NCBI RefSeq assembly: GCF_026262575.1
Contig: NZ_JAPKFL010000008.1
Location: 62,001 to 126,000 of the forward strand
Source: Streptomyces marinisediminis
Lineage (GTDB): Bacteria > Actinomycetota > Actinomycetes > Streptomycetales > Streptomycetaceae
DNA: 64,000 nt
Reading direction: 5' to 3'
Made by a program: the position numbers and the translations under genes. The notes under the pieces are model-generated. The model made no database searches. It saw only the letters and a program-made list of their open reading frames with translations, and had not been told where the DNA came from. Within the stretch, counting starts at the first letter, position 1; each line of letters opens with the position of its first letter. Below, in pieces: positions 8,344 to 16,260 of this stretch.

Positions 8344-9348
8344 ATGGTCTCCCAGCGGCGCGTCCTGATCATCGCCTACGACGACGCGCAGATCCTCGAC
8401 ATCGCCTGCCCCAGCGGCGCCCTGGACATCGCCAACCGCTACGGCGCCGCCCCGCCCTACGCCATCGAGCTCGGCACTCTGGGCCGCCGCGCCGCCCGCA
8501 GCTCGACCGGGATCGTGCTGGGGGCCGGCCGCGGCCTGGAGACCGTGACGGGGCGGCTGGACACGCTGCTCGTCGTGGGCGGGGCGGGCTCGCAGGACGC
8601 GGCGGCCGACGAGCGGCTGCTGGCGCAGGTGCGCCGCCTGGCCGGGCGCAGCCGCCGCGTCGCCTCGGTGTGCACGGGCACCTACGTGCTGGCCGCCGCC
8701 GGGCTGCTGGACCACCGGCGGGTGACGACGCACTGGGGGCACGGCGAGCGGCTCGCCGCCCGCCACCCCGAGGTGGCCGTCGACGTCGGACCGCTGTACG
8801 TGCGGGACGGCGACGTCTACACCTCCGCCGGGGTGACCAGCGCCCTGGACCTGACGCTCTCGCTGATCGAGGACGACCACGGGCCCACCCTGGCCCGTGC
8901 CGTCGCCCGGGAGCTGGTGACGTACCTGCACCGGCCCGCCGACCAGGCGCAGATCAGCACGTTCCTGGCCGGGCCGCCGCCGGGCGACCGGCTGGTCCGG
9001 GACCTGCTGGGCCACATCGGCGGCCACCTGGCCGACGACCTGGCGCCGCGCGCGCTCGCCGCCCGGGCCGGGGTGAGCACCCGGCACCTGAGCCGCCTGT
9101 TCGCCGCACACCTGGGCACCACCCCGGCGCGGGCCGTGCGCGCCGCGCGCACCGAGGCGGCGGCCCACCTGGTGCGCTCCAGCGGGCTGCCGCTGGCCGC
9201 GATCGCCCGGCGCTGCGGGTTCGGCTCCGCGCAGAGCATGCGCCAGGCGCTGCGGGAGCGCTACGGCGTCAGCGGGGACACACTGCGCAAGATGCCGGAC
9301 ATGCCGCGCGCGCGTCCCTCGCCACCGCAGCACACTCCCGTGCCATGA
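8344..9348 (+). CDS. GlxA-family transcriptional regulator (DJ-1/PfpI sensor + AraC DNA-binding domain)
   Basis: A 334-residue cytoplasmic regulator. Residues 1 to about 190 form a DJ-1/PfpI glutamine-amidotransferase-like domain. It has the nucleophile-elbow sequence ASVCTGTYVLAAAGLL (Cys110), then VTTHWGHGERL and the YTSAGVTSALDLTLSLIE helix. Residues about 220-317 are an AraC-type double helix-turn-helix: ALAARAGVSTRHLSRLFAAH, then IARRCGFGSAQSMRQAL. In this family the first domain senses a small ligand. The stop codon overlaps the start of the next gene (ATGA at 9345-9348). That next gene encodes a secreted protein with the same DJ-1 fold, so regulator and enzyme are probably a matched pair. 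Confidence 0.92.
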   Translation: MVSQRRVLIIAYDDAQILDIACPSGALDIANRYGAAPPYAIELGTLGRRAARSSTGIVLGAGRGLETVTGRLDTLLVVGGAGSQDAAADERLLAQVRRLAGRSRRVASVCTGTYVLAAAGLLDHRRVTTHWGHGERLAARHPEVAVDVGPLYVRDGDVYTSAGVTSALDLTLSLIEDDHGPTLARAVARELVTYLHRPADQAQISTFLAGPPPGDRLVRDLLGHIGGHLADDLAPRALAARAGVSTRHLSRLFAAHLGTTPARAVRAARTEAAAHLVRSSGLPLAAIARRCGFGSAQSMRQALRERYGVSGDTLRKMPDMPRARPSPPQHTPVP

Positions 9349-10172
9349 CGACTTCCGACGCACCCCGCCCGACGACCCGCAGGACCCTGCTCGGCGGCAC
9401 CGTGGCGGCCACCGCCGCGTTCGCGACCGCCGGCGCGGCCGGCCCCGCCGCGGCCCGCGCGCACCACGCGGACGGCACCGCGCCGTCCCCCGGCGCCGGG
9501 CGGCCCGGGCGCCCCGGCCGCCCGGGCCCGTCCATCGGCGTCCTGCTGTACGACGGCTTCAGCCTGCTGGACCCGACCGGCCCCACGGAGGTGCTGTCCC
9601 GGCTGCCGGGCGCCACGGTGACGATGGTCGCCGAGCGCCGCGGGCCGGTGCGCACCGACACCGGCGACGCCGCCGTGCTGGCCGACCGGGCGCTCGACGA
9701 GGTGGACCGGTTCGACGTGCTGCTCGTCCCGGGCGCCGGGAACCGCGGCACGATCGCCGCGATGGAGAACCGGTCCCTGCTGCGCTGGATACGCCGCGTC
9801 CACCGCCGCACCCGGTGGACCACCTCCGTGTGCACCGGCTCGCTCGTCCTGGCCGCCGCCGGGCTGCTGGACGGGCGGCGGGCCACCACGTACTGGGCGT
9901 CGGCCGGATACCTGGAGGCCACCTTCGACGTGACCTACCTGCCGGAGCGGTACGTGCGCGCCGGGAAGATCATCACAGCGGCGGGCGTCTCGGCGGGCGT
10001 GGACATGGCGCTGTACCTGGCCGCCCTCCTCACGGACGAGACCACGGCCCGGGCCGTCCAACTGGCCGTCGAGTACGACCCGCGACCCCCCTTCGACGCC
10101 GGGAACGCAGCAACGGCCGACCCGGAACTGAAGGAGCTGGCGCTGAGGATCCTCGCGGACTCCCAGCGCTGA
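9345..10172 (+). CDS. Tat-exported DJ-1/PfpI family protein (isonitrile hydratase-like)
   Basis: A 275-residue protein whose N-terminus is a twin-arginine signal (TTRRTLLGG at residues 10-18, hydrophobic Ala-rich core, cleavage around AAARA). A Gly/Pro/Arg linker follows, then a DJ-1/PfpI domain from GVLLYDGFSLLDPTGPTEV onward. The nucleophile elbow is SVCTGSLVLAAAGLL (Cys163), followed by ATTYWASAGYLE and ITAAGVSAGVDMALYLAALL. The fold and motif order match the isonitrile hydratase/GlxA N-domain branch rather than the PfpI proteases. It is translationally coupled to the preceding GlxA regulator (ATGA overlap). Export of this fold by Tat implies an enzyme acting outside the membrane; its substrate is unknown. 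Confidence 0.85.
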   Translation: MTTSDAPRPTTRRTLLGGTVAATAAFATAGAAGPAAARAHHADGTAPSPGAGRPGRPGRPGPSIGVLLYDGFSLLDPTGPTEVLSRLPGATVTMVAERRGPVRTDTGDAAVLADRALDEVDRFDVLLVPGAGNRGTIAAMENRSLLRWIRRVHRRTRWTTSVCTGSLVLAAAGLLDGRRATTYWASAGYLEATFDVTYLPERYVRAGKIITAAGVSAGVDMALYLAALLTDETTARAVQLAVEYDPRPPFDAGNAATADPELKELALRILADSQR

Positions 10173-10294
10173 CCGCACATCCGTCCACCACGTCATCCGA
10201 TGGTGCGTTCCGCCGCCGGTCCGCGCCCCCGGCGGCAGACTGTAGGCCGAACGGGTGAGCGCGGGCCGCTGCCCGAGGACGGTGAGGGGACGCG

Positions 10295-10576
10295 ATGGCG
10301 CGAAGCACGGATGCAGCAAGCGGGCCGCACGAGCAGGCCCTGGTACTGGCGGCGGGCGTGGCCGACGTGGTGCTGAGCGGCGTCGGCGCGGCCGCCGGCA
10401 CGGTCCGCGGGTTCCTGCGGCGCGCGGACCACGCGGAACTGGCCCAGGACGCGCGGCGCGACCTGGCGGCCCGCGGCCGGCTGGCCCTGGACAAGTACGC
10501 CGCCCTGCCGCCGGCCCACCTGGAGATCCTGGCCCGCCAGGCGCTGGCCCGGCGGGCCGACGGCGGCGGTGACTGA
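10295..10576 (+). CDS. Small helical protein upstream of polyprenyl synthase
   Basis: A 93-residue protein of no family I can name. It is Ala-rich and predicted helical, with a mildly hydrophobic stretch (LVLAAGVADVVLSGVGAAAG, about residues 16-35) and a charged second half (RRADHAELAQDARRDLAARGRLALDKYA). No cysteines, signal peptide or catalytic motif is evident. ATG 10295 is preceded by GAGGGGACGCG. The last eight bases overlap the GTG start of the polyprenyl synthase gene, so the two are co-translated and probably work together. Confidence 0.7.
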   Translation: MARSTDAASGPHEQALVLAAGVADVVLSGVGAAAGTVRGFLRRADHAELAQDARRDLAARGRLALDKYAALPPAHLEILARQALARRADGGGD

Positions 10577-11621
10577 GCCCTGGGACCCGGCCGCCTTCAA
10601 GGCACGGGTCGACCGGGAGCTGGAGCGCTTCGTCACCGAGCGGACCGCCCGGCTGCTCGACGTCGACGCCGACCTCGCCCCGGTGGCCGGCCAGGTGGCG
10701 GCCGCCGTCGCGCACGGCAAGCGCCTGCGGGCGGCGTTCTGCTACTGGGGCTGGCGCGCGGCCGGACAGCCGGACAGCGACGCGCTGGTGCGCGCGGCGG
10801 CCTCCATGGAGCTGGTGCACGCGGCGGCCGTCGTGCACGACGACATCATCGACGACAGCCCGCTGCGGCACGGCCTGCCCACCGCCCACGTCGCGCTGCG
10901 CCGGGCGCCGGGCGGGCGACGGCTCCCGCGGGCGGCGGCGCGCGCCCTGGCGATGCTCGTCGGCGACTGGCTCATCGCACTGGCCGGCGAGCTGTTCGCG
11001 GACAACGGCCTACCCGCCGCCTACCTGTCGCGCGCCCGGCCCCTGTGGGCGGCGCTCGCCCGCGACCTCGTCGCGGGGGCCTGCCTGGAGATCCTGCGCA
11101 CCGGCGGCCCGCCGGACACCGCGGCCTCCCTCAAGATCGTCCGGTACAAGACCGCCAAGTACACCGTCGAGCAGCCCCTGCTGATCGGCGGCGTCCTGGC
11201 CGGTGCCGACCGGCGCACGCGGGCGGCGCTCTCCGACTACGGGCTGCCGCTGGGCGAGGCCTTCCAACTGCGCGACGACCTGCTCGGCCTGTTCGGCGAC
11301 GCCGGGCGGACGGGCAAGGCGTGCCTGGACGACCTGCGCGCCCACCGGCCCACGGCGCTGCTGGCCGAGACGTGGCGGGCCGCGGACCCCGGGGAGCGCG
11401 AGCTGCTGCGCGGCCTGCTGGGGCGGCGCGGCCTGGGCGAGCCGGAGCTGGCGCAGGTGCGCGCGCTCATGCGGCGGCTGGCCGCCCCCGAGCGCGTCGA
11501 GCACATGATCGCCGGCCGGGTGGCCACGGCGGTGCGGGCCCTGGACGACGCCGCCCTGCCCGCCCCCGCCGCCCACGCCCTGACCGGCCTGGCCCGGTCC
11601 GCGACGACCCGTCAGCACTGA
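10569..11621 (+). CDS. Trans-isoprenyl diphosphate synthase (polyprenyl synthetase family)
   Basis: A 350-residue all-alpha prenyltransferase that condenses IPP with an allylic diphosphate. The first Asp-rich motif is VVHDDIIDDSPLRHG (DDIID at 91-95); the second is the weaker LRDDLLGLFGD near residue 236. The KRLRAAF substrate-binding motif is at 51-57. Product chain length cannot be read with confidence from the residues before the first Asp motif. The GTG start overlaps the end of the small gene, and 62 bp downstream an MpaB/DUF2236 oxygenase gene follows with a strong AGGAGG. I infer a short isoprenoid-handling operon. Confidence 0.9.
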   Translation: MTEPWDPAAFKARVDRELERFVTERTARLLDVDADLAPVAGQVAAAVAHGKRLRAAFCYWGWRAAGQPDSDALVRAAASMELVHAAAVVHDDIIDDSPLRHGLPTAHVALRRAPGGRRLPRAAARALAMLVGDWLIALAGELFADNGLPAAYLSRARPLWAALARDLVAGACLEILRTGGPPDTAASLKIVRYKTAKYTVEQPLLIGGVLAGADRRTRAALSDYGLPLGEAFQLRDDLLGLFGDAGRTGKACLDDLRAHRPTALLAETWRAADPGERELLRGLLGRRGLGEPELAQVRALMRRLAAPERVEHMIAGRVATAVRALDDAALPAPAAHALTGLARSATTRQH

Positions 11622-11683
11622 AACGGCCCGGCAGACCCCGCGTCCCGCCCCATCGGGGCGGGACGCACACCAGGAGGCAGCAG

Positions 11684-12847
11684 ATGACCTACACCGACGC
11701 GTCACTGGACGCCCTGCGCCACGCGGGCGACGAGCTCGCCGACGCCACCGTCGCCACGCTGTTCGAGCGCGGGGAAGTCGGCACGTTCAACACGTTGATG
11801 CGCTACGTCGCGACCGTGGGCGCTCCCCTGCCCGACGGACTGCCCGCCGTCGCGCGGGAGTACCTGCACGCCACCAGCGCGCCGCCCGCTTGGGTGGACT
11901 GGGAGACGATGGAGCGGGCGCGGCTGTTCTTCGCGGACAACGACGTGCACATCACCACGGCCCTGTCCTTCGCCGCCATGCCCGCCTGCTACCTCGTGCC
12001 GCACGTCGCCAGGCTGCTCTCGGCGACGCACGGCCTGAGCTACCCGGCCAAGCGCATGGCGGAGACCGGGCAGTTCACCGTCTACCTGATGCGGCCCGAC
12101 GCCTTCGAGGCGGGCAGCCGCTTCCTGCCCGCCGCCCAGAAGGTGCGGCTGCTGCACGCCTCCATCCGCCACCACCTGCTCCGCGAGGGGCGATGGGACA
12201 GCGCGGCGCTGGGCACTCCGATCTGCCAGGAGGACATGATCGGCGGCCAGATGTTCTTCTCCCTGCTGGTGCTGGACAGCCTGCACCGGCTGAACGTCCA
12301 CATGAGCCCCGAAGGCGCCGAGGCGTACTTCTACGCCTGGCGGGTGGTCGGCGCGCTGCTCGGCGTCGACCAGGAGAGCGTGCCGCGCGACCTCGACCAG
12401 GGCCGCGCCTTCCTCGACCGGTACATGCTCCGCCACATGGGGCCCAGCGCGGAGGGCGTCCACCTGACCCGCCAACTCGTCGAGCTCTACGAGCAGGTGG
12501 TGCCGGGCACCGTCTTCGACCCGCTCGTCCCGGCCCTGATCCGCTACCTGGTCGGGGACACCTGCGCCGACTGGCTGGAGGTGCCGCGCACCGCCTGGGA
12601 CCGGCTGGTGCGGACCGTGCCGCACCTGCTGGGGGTGCTGGAGACCGCGGAGGACCGGTCCCCGCTGGCGGCCTGGGCACTGGACCGGCTCGGCCGCCAC
12701 ACCACCCTGTTCGAGCTGTCCTCACTCACCCGGGGCCGGGTCATGCACTACGCGATCCCCGAAGCCCTCCGCCCCGACTACGGCCTCTCCCCCACCGTCC
12801 CCCCACCCCACCGCTGGACCCCACCACCCCCCGCCCCCCTCGACTGA
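11684..12847 (+). CDS. MpaB/DUF2236-family oxygenase (latex-clearing-protein-like)
   Basis: A 387-residue protein of the DUF2236 family. This family includes the fungal heme oxygenase MpaB, which cleaves a prenyl side chain, and the rubber oxygenase Lcp. Seen here: SPEGAEAYFYAWRVVGALLGVD, close to the family signature, a His-containing helix RYMLRHMGPSAEGVHLTRQLVE that could ligate heme, and the paired helices RLLHASIRHHLLREGRW. No signal peptide is present, so it is cytoplasmic. Start ATG 11684 follows CAGGAGGCAGCAG. Placement directly behind a prenyl synthase gene suggests it oxidatively trims an isoprenoid. The Pro-rich tail (PTVPPPHRWTPPPPAP) is unusual. The CRISPR locus begins 75 bp downstream. 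Confidence 0.82.
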   Translation: MTYTDASLDALRHAGDELADATVATLFERGEVGTFNTLMRYVATVGAPLPDGLPAVAREYLHATSAPPAWVDWETMERARLFFADNDVHITTALSFAAMPACYLVPHVARLLSATHGLSYPAKRMAETGQFTVYLMRPDAFEAGSRFLPAAQKVRLLHASIRHHLLREGRWDSAALGTPICQEDMIGGQMFFSLLVLDSLHRLNVHMSPEGAEAYFYAWRVVGALLGVDQESVPRDLDQGRAFLDRYMLRHMGPSAEGVHLTRQLVELYEQVVPGTVFDPLVPALIRYLVGDTCADWLEVPRTAWDRLVRTVPHLLGVLETAEDRSPLAAWALDRLGRHTTLFELSSLTRGRVMHYAIPEALRPDYGLSPTVPPPHRWTPPPPAPLD

Positions 12848-12922
12848 CACCCACCGCACACGACACACCCCCGGCCGCGGCCACCCCGGCACCAGCCCGC
12901 CCGACACCGGCCCCTAGCGGCC

Positions 12923-13323
12923 GCTGCGACCCTCAACGGCCCCGGAGGACGGTCGCCACCCGACGGCACCTGCCTGCCGACAATCGCGGTCACTGTTGCG
13001 ATCCTCGACCGTCCCGGGGGTCGGTCGCCACCACCGCTTGCGGGTGCGGGCCGTCCGGTAGACGCGGTTGCGATCCTCGACCGTCCCGGGGGTCGGTCGC
13101 CACCCGAGCCCCCGCACTGCTGGACCACGCCCGAGCGGTGGTTGCGATCCTCGACCGTCCCGGGGGTCGGTCGCCACTTCTCGCCGTCGACGGGCTGCCA
13201 GTAGCCCTTGGTGTTGCGATCCTCGACCGTCCCGGGGGTCGGTCGCCACCGATCGAGATCAGCTCGATGGTGCGCCCGTCCTCCAGGTTGCGATCCTCGA
13301 CCGTCCCGGGGGTCGGTCGCCAC
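12923..13323 (-). CRISPR. CRISPR array 1 (type I-C, 6 repeats, 5 spacers, transcribed leftward)
   Basis: The 37-nt repeats lie at 12923-12959 (degenerate), 12995-13031, 13067-13103, 13141-13177, 13213-13249 and 13287-13323. The spacers are 35, 35, 37, 35 and 37 nt. Read on the minus strand the repeat begins GTGGCGACCGACCCCC and ends GTCGAGGATCGCAAC. The five right-hand copies are identical. The left-most copy is degenerate, which marks it as leader-distal; the leader is therefore at 13324 onward. Compared with array 2 the hairpin centre differs (GACCCCCGGGAC instead of GCCCTCCGGGGC), which introduces an A-A mismatch in the stem. The 3' handle GAGGATCGCAAC is unchanged, so both arrays should be served by the same Cas5c. 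Confidence 0.97.
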
Positions 13324-13470
13324 GGTGTCTGAACTGCCGTTTTGTCTGCTGGTCGTTGCGAATCGCAGCCACCAGGGGGAACAAGTCGGGCGTTTCAGAC
13401 ATTCTACTTCGGTGCGACTCGCGTGTTCCGTGTGTACTTGTGGTACCGAACCCGCTTCGCAAGCGGTGAG
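13324..13470 (-). promoter_or_regulatory. Leader of CRISPR array 1
   Basis: Read on the minus strand, this stretch is homologous to the leader of array 2. It shares TCGCACCGAAG followed by AGAATG and GAAACGCCC, placed 64 nt from the first repeat in both. Both end next to the repeat with CAGACACC/CAAACACC, preceded by AAAACGGCAG or AAACAGCAG. This conservation, together with the degenerate distal repeat, fixes the direction of array 1 and predicts that both arrays are integration-competent. Confidence 0.85.
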
Positions 13471-13620
13471 TCGTGGCCAGTGTGACAGAGACCCGGACCC
13501 GCTCCAATCCTGTCGCCGGAGACCCACTACACCACGGATGCCTCCCCTGTCTCCGTTTTCAGTGAGGGCGGGGTTGTTGTCAGTGCAGTGGCCTACGGTA
13601 TGCGCGTCCATCGGAAGTGA

Positions 13621-15885
13621 GTGGCACTCGGGTGCGAGGGGGCACTGTTGTACGCACACAGTGCGAACGCCAGTGGGGTTCGGCACGGTCTGGCTGAGCA
13701 TCTACGGGGCTCTGCCGTCTTGGCGCGACGGTTCGGTGCCGTGTTCGGCGCGGGTGACATCGCCGCGTACCTGGCGCTCGTGCACGATGTCGGCAAAGGA
13801 ACGTGCATGTGGCAGAACGGGCTTGTGCGGGCGGAGCGGAGCGGTGCCCGCGTCGGCGTTCCCCACAAGGGCGCTGGGGCGAAGTTGGCGGCGGAGCACA
13901 TCGGGTCTGCCTTCGCCACGCTGGTACACGGCCACCACGGCGGTTTACCCGATCGGCACCGCATCCGGGAGGAACTTCTGACCCTGTCCGGTGACGGGCC
14001 CGACGCCCAAGCCGCGGAGGAGGCCGTCACGGCTGTGCGAGCGATGGTGCCCGAGGTCGTCCCGCCGCAGCGCTTACCCCTGCCCGGCTGGCTCGGGGAA
14101 GGCCGGCGCGACCAAATGGCCCTGGAGCTGGACATGTTGTCGCGGATGCTGTTCAGCACATTGGTCGACGCCGACTTCCTCGACACCGCGGCGCATTTCG
14201 CAGGCGCCTCCCCGCAGGTCGCTCCCGACGCCGATATGCGTCGGCTGAGCGAACGGTTCGAAGGCCGACGGCAGGCGTTCTTGGCCCGTCGTGAACGCTC
14301 CGAACTCGACGCTGTGCGCGAGGATGTCTACCAGCAGGCGTTGGCAGCCGCGGCCAGAGCTCCCGGGCTCTACCGATTGCATGTCCCGACCGGTGGGGGC
14401 AAGACTCTCGCTTCGGCCGGGTTCGCACTGCGGCACGCCGCCGAGCACGGGAAGCGGCGTGTCGTGGTCGCTGTTCCGTTCATCAGCATCACCGAGCAGA
14501 ACGCCCAGGTCTACCGGAGGATGATGGACCCGGCGGGCGGGGAGTCCGGTGGACCCGTCGTACTGGAGCACCACAGCTCGGTGGAGCTGGACGACACCGG
14601 AGCCGGACGCTGGGCGCGGCTGGCCGCGGAGAATTGGGACGCACCGTTCGTGGTGACGACGACAGTGCAACTTTTCCACTCGCTCTTCGCCCACCGTCCC
14701 TCGGCGATGCGGAAGCTGCACCGGCTGGCCGGTTCGGTGATCGTGCTCGACGAGGTCCAGGCACTCCCGGACCGGCTGCTGGCACCGATTCTCAGCTCCC
14801 TGCGGAGCCTGGTGGACCGGTTCGGGGCGACCGTGGTCCTGGCTTCCGCCACGCAGCCGGAGTTCTGGTCCCACCCTGAGCTGGAGGGCATGTCGCGACT
14901 GGAGATGGTGGACGACGTCGAGCGCCTCTTCCAGCGGCTCAAACGAGTCGACTACGCGTGGCGGCTTGAAGCAGACCTGAGCTGGGAGGTGCTGGCCTCC
15001 GAGATCACGGCGGAGCCGGAGCGCCAGGTACTGGCCGTGGTCAACACGACCGCCGATGCCGCACGTCTGCACCGGGCGGTTGAGGAGGCGGTGCCCGACC
15101 GCGATGCCCCTCGCGTGCTGCACCTCTCGACCCGGATGACGGCAGGGCATCGACGCGAGGTCATCGCCACGATCCGACAGCTCCTGGACTCCGGGCAGGC
15201 CACGCTGGTGGTCTCCACCTCGCTGATCGAGGCCGGGGTCGACCTCGATTTCCCGTGCGTCTACCGGGCGGTGACCTCGGCGGAGTCGCTACAGCAGGCG
15301 GCCGGCCGCTGCAACCGGGAAGGCAGGTTGAAGGCCGGACGGGTGGTCGTCTTCAACCCGGCCGAGGGCGGTGAACCCCGTGACAAGGCCTACCGCGCCG
15401 CAAGGGAAGCCACCAGTCTGTACTTCGGTCCGGATCTGAACCGCCCCGACGACCTCGGCGCGTTGTCCGCGTATTACCTGGAGCGCTACTCGGCGCAGGG
15501 TTCGGACGGACGAGCCTTCGGCAAGGCCATCCAGGACGCACGCCGCGATCTCGACTTCCCGCAGGTCGCCGCCGACTTTCAGATGATCGAACAGGATCAC
15601 ACCAGCCCGGTGGTGGTGATCCGCCCCGAGGTGAGCGAGGAGGACCGGGAGCAGGCGAGGAAGGACATCGGCCGACTGCGCGGCGACTTCCCCACCGGCC
15701 CTGACGTACTGCGACGCCTCCAGCCGCATACCGCTGCACTACCTCGGCCGGAGGTGCACGCAGCGGTGAACGCGGGGCTTGCCGAACCGATCACCGGCGA
15801 TCTCGTGGAATGGCTCGGCAACTACGACGAAGACCGCGGTCTGGACCGCGACGAGCCCGAGGACCGGACCCAGTTCACCCTGTAG
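13621..15885 (+). CDS. cas3: CRISPR-associated nuclease-helicase Cas3 (type I-C)
   Basis: A 754-residue HD nuclease fused to an SF2 helicase, recruited by Cascade to degrade target DNA. HD domain: YAHSAN (11-16), LVHDVGKG (53-60), HKGAGAKLAAEH (about 82-93) and HGHHGG (103-108). Helicase: Walker A VPTGGGKTLA (255-264), DEVQ Walker B (377-380), LASATQPEF, STSLIEAGVDLDF and QQAAGRCNREG (motif VI). All key residues look intact. Two in-frame TTA leucine codons occur at codons 109 (13945-13947) and 152 (14074-14076), both in the HD domain; TTA needs the bldA tRNA in Streptomyces. The start is GTG 13621 with GGAAG upstream; TTG 13648 (LYAHSAN) is an alternative. It is separated from the cas5 operon by 545 bp with a terminator-like hairpin. 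Confidence 0.97.
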   Translation: MALGCEGALLYAHSANASGVRHGLAEHLRGSAVLARRFGAVFGAGDIAAYLALVHDVGKGTCMWQNGLVRAERSGARVGVPHKGAGAKLAAEHIGSAFATLVHGHHGGLPDRHRIREELLTLSGDGPDAQAAEEAVTAVRAMVPEVVPPQRLPLPGWLGEGRRDQMALELDMLSRMLFSTLVDADFLDTAAHFAGASPQVAPDADMRRLSERFEGRRQAFLARRERSELDAVREDVYQQALAAAARAPGLYRLHVPTGGGKTLASAGFALRHAAEHGKRRVVVAVPFISITEQNAQVYRRMMDPAGGESGGPVVLEHHSSVELDDTGAGRWARLAAENWDAPFVVTTTVQLFHSLFAHRPSAMRKLHRLAGSVIVLDEVQALPDRLLAPILSSLRSLVDRFGATVVLASATQPEFWSHPELEGMSRLEMVDDVERLFQRLKRVDYAWRLEADLSWEVLASEITAEPERQVLAVVNTTADAARLHRAVEEAVPDRDAPRVLHLSTRMTAGHRREVIATIRQLLDSGQATLVVSTSLIEAGVDLDFPCVYRAVTSAESLQQAAGRCNREGRLKAGRVVVFNPAEGGEPRDKAYRAAREATSLYFGPDLNRPDDLGALSAYYLERYSAQGSDGRAFGKAIQDARRDLDFPQVAADFQMIEQDHTSPVVVIRPEVSEEDREQARKDIGRLRGDFPTGPDVLRRLQPHTAALPRPEVHAAVNAGLAEPITGDLVEWLGNYDEDRGLDRDEPEDRTQFTL

Positions 15886-15943
15886 TGAGTGTGAGATACA
15901 CGGAGGCTGCTCCCTGATATGGCAGCATCGATTTGCCTCTCCG

Positions 15944-16033
15944 GGGCTAGCGGCCCCCTCTACGGGCCGAGAATCGCAACCCTATTAGCGACGCGGGCAG
16001 TGTTAGCCACGGGCCCGGATATCGACGGGTCGG
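15944..16033 (+). ncRNA. Candidate CreA/CreR-type guide RNA: degenerate repeat plus spacer-like segment
   Basis: 15944-15980 looks like a decayed copy of the locus repeat. It has a 6-bp stem CGGCCC/GGGCCG (15951-15956 and 15964-15969) followed by CGAGAATCGCAAC, against CGAGGATCGCAAC in the true repeats (12 of 13). The segment after it starts CCTATTAGCGACGCG (15981-15995). It matches 12 of 15 positions of TCTATAAGTGACGCG at 16199-16213, which is directly preceded by the type I-C PAM TTC (16196-16198) and overlaps the predicted -10 box of the cas5c operon. One mismatch falls at position 6, the base normally flipped out of a Cascade seed. Homology stops after position 15. A weak CCCG/CGGG hairpin (about 16015-16029) could be a second, more decayed repeat. 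The 3' end and its own promoter are not defined; it may be carried on the cas3 transcript. Confidence 0.55.
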
Positions 16034-16075
16034 CCGGGTGCCTGCCGCGCGTTGGAGCGCGCGGCAGGCACCCGG
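16034..16075 (+). terminator. Strong hairpin between cas3/guide RNA and the cas5c operon
   Basis: A perfect 18-bp inverted repeat (16034-16051 with 16058-16075; arms begin CCGGGTGCCTGCC) encloses the 6-nt loop TTGGAG. There is no T-run. It would end the cas3-guide RNA transcript and isolate it from the cas5c promoter at 16178. It could also serve as a stable 3' end for the short RNA. Confidence 0.7.
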
Positions 16076-16177
16076 GTCAACGAGATCCGAACGCCAGCAG
16101 AACCTGGCAGGGAGGCCACAGGACCAGCACCACCACGAGCAGAATAAATGTTCGGCAGTCGAATACCTGTACTCGTC

Positions 16178-16206
16178 TTTCCATCAGGGTCTCCGTTCTC
16201 TATAAG
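16178..16206 (+). promoter_or_regulatory. Candidate promoter of the cas5c-cas8c-cas7c-cas4-cas1-cas2 operon
   Basis: TTTCCA (16178-16183), a 17-bp spacer and TATAAG (16201-16206) form the best vegetative-type promoter in the gap, predicting transcription start near 16213. The -10 hexamer lies inside the sequence matched by the candidate guide RNA, with PAM TTC in the spacer at 16196-16198. Binding of a guide-loaded Cascade would cover the -10 and start site. The resulting mRNA would have a leader of about 218 nt before cas5c. Confidence 0.55.
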
Positions 16207-16227
16207 TGACGCGACTGGTGGAGCCAA

Positions 16228-16260
16228 GTGCCCGGCATAGCCGGACTCGTCGCCTGTTGA
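16228..16260 (+). CDS. Possible 10-codon leader or toxin-like mini-ORF with a rare AUA codon
   Basis: Fifteen bases after the predicted start site, TGGTGGAG precedes GTG CCC GGC ATA and six more codons ending in TGA (product VPGIAGLVAC). ATA is among the rarest codons in Streptomyces. Here it forms the 3-nt loop of a perfect CCGGC/GCCGG hairpin (16232-16244). Known CreT toxins are tiny ORFs rich in rare codons that tie up scarce tRNAs. The position, between guide RNA and cas genes and under the targeted promoter, fits that scheme, but a single AUA codon is weak evidence. It could equally be a leader peptide or chance. A 5-codon ATG ORF at 16279-16296 is a second possibility. Confidence 0.2.
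   Translation: MPGIAGLVAC

Noticed and set aside
15983..15988. TATTAG read as a -10 box within the spacer-like segment
   Set aside because: No -35-like hexamer lies 16-18 bp upstream (the sequence there is the repeat-like hairpin), so a second promoter is less likely than a guide sequence, although it remains the main alternative explanation of the 15-nt match.
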